A stretch of 37,484 nt of DNA from Candidatus Bathyarchaeota archaeon. GTDB lineage: Archaea > Thermoproteota > Bathyarchaeia > Bathyarchaeales > Bathyarchaeaceae. The translations under genes and the position numbers were made by a program. Within the stretch, counting starts at the first letter, position 1. Each line of letters begins with the position of its first letter. The stretch covers positions 1 to 37,484 of the forward strand of contig JAOUKN010000011.1 in the NCBI GenBank assembly GCA_029882515.1. Direction: 5' to 3'. A model generated the notes under the pieces. It had not been told where the DNA came from, ran no database searches, and saw only the letters and a list, made by a program, of their open reading frames with translations. Shown here in pieces: positions 32,452 through 37,484 of this stretch.

Positions 32452-33510
32452 CTAATCTATCACTCCGGTGATTTTCGCGAGTTTCTCAGCAAAATCATAA
32501 CTCATGCTTTTTCTTTCTAAGATCGTGTAACGTTCAGGTCGAATCTCACCTGCCCGAACTAAAGCTTGTACGATGAACTCGGGTTCAACTTCAAGTTCTT
32601 CAGCTGTCACAGGGGCACCTATTGTTTGCAATGTATCTTTAATGCGTTCCCAATTCATCTTGTGTAGATACGCCATCATTATAGCTCCAATTCCACACTG
32701 TTCCCCGTGCAAAGCTGAATTTGGGACAATAATGTCCAAGGCATGACTAAACAAGTGTTCAGAGCCACTACACGGACTACTGCTTCCTGCAATGCTCATA
32801 GCAACACCGCAACTTATCAAAGCCTCCAAAAGAACTCGAAGACCCGCCTCAGATTCGGGCTTAATCACGTCTGCATTCTTTAAAACGAGTTTGGCACTCA
32901 TTAAAGATAGACTTGCAGCATATCCACCATAATATTCATTTTTAATCTTATGTGCCAATTTCCAATCACGAACCGCAGTAAATTTGCCCATAATGTCCCC
33001 ACAACCACTGGCAGTAAAACGATAAGGAGCCTCTATAATGATACTAGTGTCCACAACAATTGCCATAGGAGACTGCGCCATCATAGAATAAGGTTTATTC
33101 AATCCTTTGATTGAAACCAGTGGACTTGCAATTCCATCATGAGAAGCGGTAGTTGGTACACTCATGAAGGGAATACCTTTATGTGCTGAACTAAGTTTTG
33201 CAACATCAATTTTTGTGCCGCCACCAATTCCAAGAACCACTTGTGGTTCAAATTCCTCGATTTTCTTTTCAACAAGCTCTACATCGTTCATCGCAGAGGA
33301 TGACACAATCATGCCCTCAACGCGAATCCCCTCATCTCCAAGCAGATCGATAGCTCCTTTGCCTGCAATGCGACAGGTGTGAGGACCAGTTACAACTAGG
33401 GCTGACTCAGAAAAATCAAGTTTTTTACAGATGTCACCAATAAGTTCTAAAGTTTTGTCTCCTACAATCACTTCACGTGGAAGCTGCATACGATGGAGCT
33501 TGATAGTCAA
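32452..33510 (-). CDS. egsA: sn-Glycerol-1-phosphate dehydrogenase
   Basis: Makes sn-glycerol-1-phosphate from dihydroxyacetone phosphate, the step that sets the stereochemistry of archaeal lipids. GIGGGTKIDVAKLSSAHKGIPFMSVPTTASHDGIASP is the NAD(P) and metal-binding block; TASGCGDIMGKFTAVRDWKLA and SGSEHLFSHALD...ALHGEQCGIG supply the Asp and His zinc ligands. The length of 352 aa is normal. The start is TTG at 33510 with GTGATC upstream; an ATG at 33489 is the alternative. It is divergent from the proteasome gene and shares a 133-nt promoter region with it. Confidence 0.96.
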   Translation of the reverse strand: MTIKLHRMQLPREVIVGDKTLELIGDICKKLDFSESALVVTGPHTCRIAGKGAIDLLGDEGIRVEGMIVSSSAMNDVELVEKKIEEFEPQVVLGIGGGTKIDVAKLSSAHKGIPFMSVPTTASHDGIASPLVSIKGLNKPYSMMAQSPMAIVVDTSIIIEAPYRFTASGCGDIMGKFTAVRDWKLAHKIKNEYYGGYAASLSLMSAKLVLKNADVIKPESEAGLRVLLEALISCGVAMSIAGSSSPCSGSEHLFSHALDIIVPNSALHGEQCGIGAIMMAYLHKMNWERIKDTLQTIGAPVTAEELEVEPEFIVQALVRAGEIRPERYTILERKSMSYDFAEKLAKITGVID

Positions 33511-33560
33511 GAATGATCACGGGTCAAGATTGTTTCATCGTACTAAAGTTCACGAAACCT

Positions 33561-33570
33561 TTTTAAATTA
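33561..33570 (+). promoter_or_regulatory. TATA box for psmB
   Basis: TTTTAAATTA predicts transcription from about 33592. AGGAG at 33631-33635 then serves the ATG at 33644, so this message has a leader and a ribosome-binding site. Confidence 0.5.
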
Positions 33571-33643
33571 GTCGGTTATGAATACATGTCGCTTATTTCT
33601 GGTCCAACCAGAACCAAGGCATTAAGTTTTAGGAGAACCAAAT

Positions 33644-34309
33644 ATGCGTGAAGCAGTAGATCAATTAACACTGAAAGGAACAACAACAGTTGGAGTAGTT
33701 TGCAAAGATGGAGTAATCCTTGCCTCAGACACTCGTGTCACAATGGGTTACTTTGTCGCTCATAAGAAAGGAAAGAAAGTCTACAAAGTTGATAACCACT
33801 TGGGCATGACTATCTCGGGAGTAGTCGCTGATGCACAGCAAACCGTCGATATACTCACAGCTAATGCACGATTATACAAGCTGAACGTTGGCCGTCCAAT
33901 GCCGATACACTCCGCCGCTCGTCTAATTGCGAATCTTCTGTTTTCATCTCGGTTTGCCCCTATGATAGCACAAGTTCTAGTCGGAGGCGTAGACGAAGCA
34001 GGACCACACGTATTCTCGTTGGATCCCTTCGGCAGCCTCACAGAAGAAAAATGCGTCGCAACAGGCTCAGGTTCCCCTATAGCCTATGGAGTGCTAGAAG
34101 ACAAATACAAAGAAAACATGCCAATCAAAATGGTTCTTCCAATAGTGGTACGTGCTATTGACTCGGCCATGAAGAGAGATGCTGCAAGTGGCGACAGCTT
34201 CGATGTTACAGTAATTAATGAAAAGGGATATCGCGAATTAGGTGATGACGAAAAAGGAAAGATTATTGGAGGCGCATCAGGAGCGATAAAAAAGCGTGCC
34301 AGCGCTTGA
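33644..34309 (+). CDS. psmB: Proteasome subunit beta
   Basis: The catalytic subunit of the 20S proteasome. A 12-residue propeptide (MREAVDQLTLKG) is cut before Thr13, the N-terminal nucleophile of TTTVGVVCKDGVILASDTRVT. The Asp of SDTR and the Lys in HKKGKKVYKVDNHLGM complete the active site; GSGSPIAYGVLED and SGDSFDVTVI are further family blocks. The gene overlaps fttA by 14 nt, so protein turnover and transcription termination genes are coupled; as far as I recall this adjacency is conserved in archaea. Confidence 0.97.
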   Translation: MREAVDQLTLKGTTTVGVVCKDGVILASDTRVTMGYFVAHKKGKKVYKVDNHLGMTISGVVADAQQTVDILTANARLYKLNVGRPMPIHSAARLIANLLFSSRFAPMIAQVLVGGVDEAGPHVFSLDPFGSLTEEKCVATGSGSPIAYGVLEDKYKENMPIKMVLPIVVRAIDSAMKRDAASGDSFDVTVINEKGYRELGDDEKGKIIGGASGAIKKRASA

Positions 34310-36212
34310 CAAAACGAAGGCCGAAACCAGTCAACATATATTAGAACATATTCCAAAAGAAGCAGAAATTACTAGAATAGAATTTGAAGGCCCTGCTCTA
34401 GCGGTTTATACAAAAAAGCCAGAGATTCTTGCAGAACAGAGCTATATCGTGGGGGACATCGTTAACCTCATCAGGAAGAGGATAGTCATTCGATCTGATC
34501 CTTCTGTGAGGTTACCAGAGAAAGAAGCTGAAAGAAAAATACATGAAGTAGTTCCTCGAGATGCCGAAATCACAAATGTCAACTTCGATCCCAGTCTTGG
34601 CGAAGTCATTGTTGAAGCCAAGAAGCCTGGCTTAGTCATTGGAAAGAATGGAGCAATTTTGCAGGATATCGTGCGAGAGACTCGGTGGAGACCCCGAATC
34701 TTAAGAAGCCCTCCGATACCATCCAAAATCATAGCCCACATGCGTCACTATCTCCATGCCGAGAGCAAAGAACGAGAGAGAGTTCTTCGCACGGTTGGTG
34801 AAAGAATCTTCAGGCCCATGGTTCACAGGGTGGGAGATATCCGCCTCACGGCTTTAGGTGGGTTTCGCGAAGTGGGAAGATCAGCCATTCTTCTGCAGAC
34901 ACGAGAAAGTCAGGTGCTTATGGATTGTGGCATCAATCCAGGGTCAATGAATGCGTTTGAAGCGTTTCCTCGACTTGATACGCCTCAATTCGACTTAGAT
35001 AGTCTGGATGCGGTCATAATAGGTCATTCACATTTAGATCACTGTGGGTTACTTCCATTCCTGTACAAGTATGGCTATGATGGCCCGGTTTACTGCTCTG
35101 CGCCAACCTCGAATCTCATGACGTTACTTCAGCTAGACTATCTTGATGTAGCAAGCAAACAGGGAATAATGCCCCCATATGATCAACGGGATGTACGGGA
35201 AACCGTGCTACACACACTGCCATTGCGTTATGGCGCCGTCACGGATATAGCGCCGGATATTCGTTTGACTCTGCATAATGCAGGGCATATTTTGGGTTCG
35301 TCTATGGTTCATCTGCATATTGGAGAAGGCCTCCATAACATTGTGTACACTGGGGACTACAAGTATGGAAGAACTGTGCTCCTGGAGTCAGCCACTGTAG
35401 AGTTTCCACGAGTTGAGACAATAATCACTGAAAGCACATATGGTGCTTTGCAGGATGTGACGCCTTCCAGAATAGAAGCGGAAAATAAACTCACGTCAAC
35501 CATAAACGAAACCTTGGATCAGAAAGGTAAGGTTATGATTCCAGTTCCTGCGGTTGGAAGAGCTCAAGAAATCATGTTAATCATTGATGGATATATGCGA
35601 CGGGGGATGTTAAAGGAGGCGCCAGTATTTATTGAAGGCATGATTTCTGAAGCCACGGCAATTCACACTGCCTATCCCGAGTATTTGGCGAGGGATGTGC
35701 GAAATAGTATATTGCATGAAGGAATTAACCCGTTTCAATCGGATTACTTCACGATAGTGGAACATCCTAGCGCAAGGGATGAAATTATCGATGGCGAACC
35801 CAGCATCATTATAGCTACGTCTGGCATGTTGGAAGGGGGACCAATAATAGACTATTTCAAACGTTTGGCGCCGGACGAACGTAATACGATAATTTTTGTA
35901 AGTTATCAGATTGAAGGAACATTAGGGCGAAGAGTGCAAAAGGGGTTGGCAGAAACGCCCATGGTCACCACCGAAGGCAGGATCGAAGTCACAAAAGCGA
36001 ATCTGAGGGTGGAATCAGTTGAGGGATTTTCTGGTCACTCCGATCGAAAGCAGATCGTTAATTATATTCGTCGCCTTCAGCCGAGACCTGAAAGAATCAT
36101 TGTATGTCATGGTGAAAAAGCGAAATGCTTGAGTTTAGCTAGATTTTTCCACAGGAAATATAGGATTGAAACGATTGTTCCAGAAAATCTGGAAACGATC
36201 AAGCTACGATAG
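34296..36212 (+). CDS. fttA: Archaeal termination nuclease FttA (aCPSF1): KH plus MBL/beta-CASP
   Basis: The archaeal homolog of CPSF73, which cuts RNA and ends transcription. N-terminal KH domains include GLVIGKNG (112-119). The metallo-beta-lactamase core has HSHLDH (244-249), AGHILGSS, YTGDYK and TESTYG. The beta-CASP domain gives SGMLEGGPIIDYFK, GFSGHSDR and VCHGE. The length of 638 aa and all metal ligands are normal, so it should be active. The start is GTG at 34296, overlapping psmB by 14 nt. This organism therefore probably ends transcripts with FttA at U-rich sites, which fits the scarcity of strong hairpin terminators. Confidence 0.96.
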   Translation: MPALDKTKAETSQHILEHIPKEAEITRIEFEGPALAVYTKKPEILAEQSYIVGDIVNLIRKRIVIRSDPSVRLPEKEAERKIHEVVPRDAEITNVNFDPSLGEVIVEAKKPGLVIGKNGAILQDIVRETRWRPRILRSPPIPSKIIAHMRHYLHAESKERERVLRTVGERIFRPMVHRVGDIRLTALGGFREVGRSAILLQTRESQVLMDCGINPGSMNAFEAFPRLDTPQFDLDSLDAVIIGHSHLDHCGLLPFLYKYGYDGPVYCSAPTSNLMTLLQLDYLDVASKQGIMPPYDQRDVRETVLHTLPLRYGAVTDIAPDIRLTLHNAGHILGSSMVHLHIGEGLHNIVYTGDYKYGRTVLLESATVEFPRVETIITESTYGALQDVTPSRIEAENKLTSTINETLDQKGKVMIPVPAVGRAQEIMLIIDGYMRRGMLKEAPVFIEGMISEATAIHTAYPEYLARDVRNSILHEGINPFQSDYFTIVEHPSARDEIIDGEPSIIIATSGMLEGGPIIDYFKRLAPDERNTIIFVSYQIEGTLGRRVQKGLAETPMVTTEGRIEVTKANLRVESVEGFSGHSDRKQIVNYIRRLQPRPERIIVCHGEKAKCLSLARFFHRKYRIETIVPENLETIKLR

Positions 36213-36223
36213 ACGGCGTACCT

Positions 36224-36367
36224 GTGCGCGAAATCCTTAGCCACATACACAACAGAAAGGCGAAATTGTCTAGGTGCAGAAGACTAGGCATACTGTATTC
36301 AGCCTTCCCCTTTGTCAATACAGTGTACTTTGGTGTTCGAGTACTTATCACGTTGTTCTTTGGCTAA
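36224..36367 (+). CDS. Possible small membrane peptide (47 aa)
   Basis: A GTG-started frame not in the ORF track reads MREILSHIHNRKAKLSRCRRLGILYSAFPFVNTVYFGVRVLITLFFG. Its basic N-terminal half and hydrophobic C-terminal half resemble a small single-pass membrane protein. It begins 12 nt after the fttA stop. No ribosome-binding site is clear and it overlaps the hairpin at 36290-36326, so chance is quite possible. Confidence 0.25.
   Translation: MREILSHIHNRKAKLSRCRRLGILYSAFPFVNTVYFGVRVLITLFFG
36290..36326 (+). other. Hairpin downstream of fttA
   Basis: ATACTGTATT (36290-36299) pairs with AATACAGTGT (36317-36326) over 10 bp with one G-U, around a 17-nt loop CAGCCTTCCCCTTTGTC. It may be a 3' processing or regulatory structure. 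No T-tract follows, so it is not a classic terminator. Confidence 0.4.
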
Positions 36368-36513
36368 TGGTTTCTGAGCAGTGCTGGAATCGTAGTTTCT
36401 TGTGATCTGCTTGGTTTTGTGATTCTGATTAAGATGTGGTGCGCGGTGGTATGAACCCGATTTGAGACATAAGTTATATGAGATGAGGGCGGGGATATAG
36501 GATATCGGGGGTT

Positions 36514-37113
36514 TTGAAGTTGGTGGGGGATTTTGTGAAGGCTTGTTTAGGGATTCTTCTTAAAAGAAGCGCCGTTCATGCGGTTATGAGTATCGTTTAT
36601 TTTGGTTCGATTTTTGTTGCTGTTCTCTGGGCACAGATTCAGGTTCCGCCGCCCTATGTAGGGGTGCCTGTAGAACTTCCTGGGTTTCTGAGTGGTCTTG
36701 ATTGGCCACTTGTGGTTATTGGAATCTTTTTCTTTAATTTGGTTTGGAGTAGCTTCATAATCGTTACACTGCCAGGGTTGGTTTTTTTCCCGCTTTCAGC
36801 CGGAGTTCTTGTATATAGGGGCTTCTTGTGGGGTCTGCTTCTGAGTCAATTGCCTACATCACTGTTTCTGGTTGTTTTGCCTACGGCTGTTTTGGAGGGA
36901 GAAGGCTACGTGTTGGCATCGGTGACTGGAACAATTTTGGGAATGTCGTGGTTGAAACCAGACTGGGTTTTCAAAGGAGAGGAGATGTCTAGATTAAAGT
37001 CGTTTAAGAAGGTGACAAATGAATGTTTGCGATTATACGTTTTGGTGATTGTACTCCTTTTTGTGGCAGCGGTGGTTGAAACCTTCACGATTTCATCTTT
37101 AACTGTCGCCTAG
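36514..37113 (+). CDS. SpoIIM-like integral membrane protein
   Basis: A 199-aa membrane protein with about five hydrophobic helices. The block LLLSQLPTSLFLVVLPTAVLEGEGYVLASVTGTILGMSWLKP has the Pro/Glu/Gly arrangement of the stage II sporulation protein M (DUF95) family, which is common in non-sporulating archaea and has an unknown membrane role. The start is TTG at 36514 preceded by GGGGG. It is followed after 69 nt by another membrane-anchored gene and may share an operon with it. Confidence 0.7.
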   Translation: MKLVGDFVKACLGILLKRSAVHAVMSIVYFGSIFVAVLWAQIQVPPPYVGVPVELPGFLSGLDWPLVVIGIFFFNLVWSSFIIVTLPGLVFFPLSAGVLVYRGFLWGLLLSQLPTSLFLVVLPTAVLEGEGYVLASVTGTILGMSWLKPDWVFKGEEMSRLKSFKKVTNECLRLYVLVIVLLFVAAVVETFTISSLTVA

Positions 37114-37182
37114 TGAGGATTCACTCTCTCTTAGGAATTTGATAGTACAATAGTATAGAATTTTGTTCAAGAACAATAATCA

Positions 37183-37484
37183 ATGGGAAAAGTTATAGGT
37201 AGTTTTCAACAGAACTTAAGGTCGGTCTTATCGATGGAGAGGAATGCTAGGTCGAAATGGATTGTCATCTCACTGATGGCTGTTGTACTCCCCATAGGCA
37301 TTCTCTTGGGGTTCAAGTTAGCAAGAATAATACCAGAACCGTTAGAACCGGAAAATATCATCGCAGAAGATGTCAGCTTGAATATGAGCAGACCATCTGA
37401 TACAATGTCTTTCGTTGGAATGATTGCGACGAATCATTTTTCTGATGATGCGACTTCAGTGAGATCAAAGGTTCACGTTTCGAC
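37183..37484 (+). CDS. Membrane-anchored extracytoplasmic protein (3' end cut off)
   Basis: This frame is missing from the ORF track because it runs off the window without a stop. It begins MGKVIGSFQQNLRSVLSMERNARSKWIVISLMAVVLPIGILLGFKLARIIPEPLEPENIIAEDVSLNMSRP. The basic segment (ERNARSK) followed by one hydrophobic helix (WIVISLMAVVLPIGILLGF) suggests an N-terminal signal anchor with the rest outside. The visible domain start (VSLNMSRPSDTMSFVGMIATNHFSDD) is beta-rich and unassigned. Confidence 0.65.
   Translation, partial: MGKVIGSFQQNLRSVLSMERNARSKWIVISLMAVVLPIGILLGFKLARIIPEPLEPENIIAEDVSLNMSRPSDTMSFVGMIATNHFSDDATSVRSKVHVS

Larger units (their letters stand above)
36213..36513. other. 301-nt gap after fttA with a hairpin and a small ORF
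   Basis: It holds a possible 47-aa ORF and a hairpin (both listed separately), a short purine/pyrimidine-alternating TGTGCGCGA at 36223-36231, and a G-rich leader (GGATATCGGGGG) before the SpoIIM-like gene. No RNA gene recognised. Confidence 0.4.

Noticed and set aside
1-37484. CRISPR arrays, insertion sequences, rRNA genes
   Set aside because: No regularly spaced repeats, transposase-like protein or terminal repeats, or rRNA-like conserved stretches were seen.

Overview
The window comes from an archaeon, most likely a TACK-lineage organism close to Candidatus Bathyarchaeia. The archaeal assignment rests on hallmark genes: sn-glycerol-1-phosphate dehydrogenase (egsA, archaeal lipid backbone), a proteasome beta subunit with an N-terminal Thr after a short propeptide, the archaeal-type S-adenosylmethionine synthase, RadA, the KH/beta-CASP termination nuclease FttA (aCPSF1), and TATA boxes placed about 25-30 nt before start codons. 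The TACK/Bathyarchaeia placement is inference, from a CdvA-like coiled-coil protein and a PolB2-like polymerase. Most of the sequence looks moderately AT-rich. One gene (saccharopine dehydrogenase-like, 21683-22852) is clearly richer in G+C than its flanks.

Layout. 1-6.9 kb: a truncated membrane protein, a secreted DNRLRE-type surface protein, UDP-GlcNAc 2-epimerase, three small unknown proteins, a class I histone-deacetylase-like protein, a secreted seven-repeat predicted beta-propeller and a small helical protein. 7-12.4 kb: a methyltransferase, an orphan oligopeptide ABC ATPase with an internal 13-codon duplication, a Tag-like glycosylase, and a Mg-chelatase-like AAA+/VWA fusion followed by a JAMM protease. 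12.4-17 kb: an XRE-CBS regulator divergent from SAM synthase, a GIY-YIG protein, an M29 aminopeptidase and the CdvA-like protein with a long acidic tail. 17-21.4 kb: a leftward DNA-repair block, RadA > RecA-fold paralog with destroyed ATPase motifs > 89-aa helical protein > B-family polymerase with degraded exonuclease and altered motif B/C. 21.7-28.9 kb: the GC-rich dehydrogenase, a C45-type Ntn hydrolase, two overlapping DUF72 genes, and an ABC-2 permease/ATPase pair. 29-37.5 kb: a small RHH-like protein, a CPBP protease, an MFS carrier, an FKBP isomerase, egsA, psmB overlapping fttA, a SpoIIM-like membrane protein and the 5' end of another membrane-anchored protein.

How the genes may work together. 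The strongest candidate for an under-described system is the repair block at 17.1-21.4 kb. A recombinase, an ATPase-dead recombinase paralog, a tiny helical protein and an exonuclease-dead PolB2-like polymerase are packed like the bacterial ImuA-ImuB-DnaE2 mutasome, which suggests an archaeal translesion cassette. A second candidate is SAM-responsive control of SAM synthase by the divergent XRE-CBS protein. A third signal is not a gene: perfect purine/pyrimidine-alternating tracts (12-18 nt, many with CGCGCG or TGCGCA cores) are concentrated in the intergenic spaces, about ten times above chance by my hand count. No rRNA, convincing tRNA, CRISPR array or insertion sequence was recognised.
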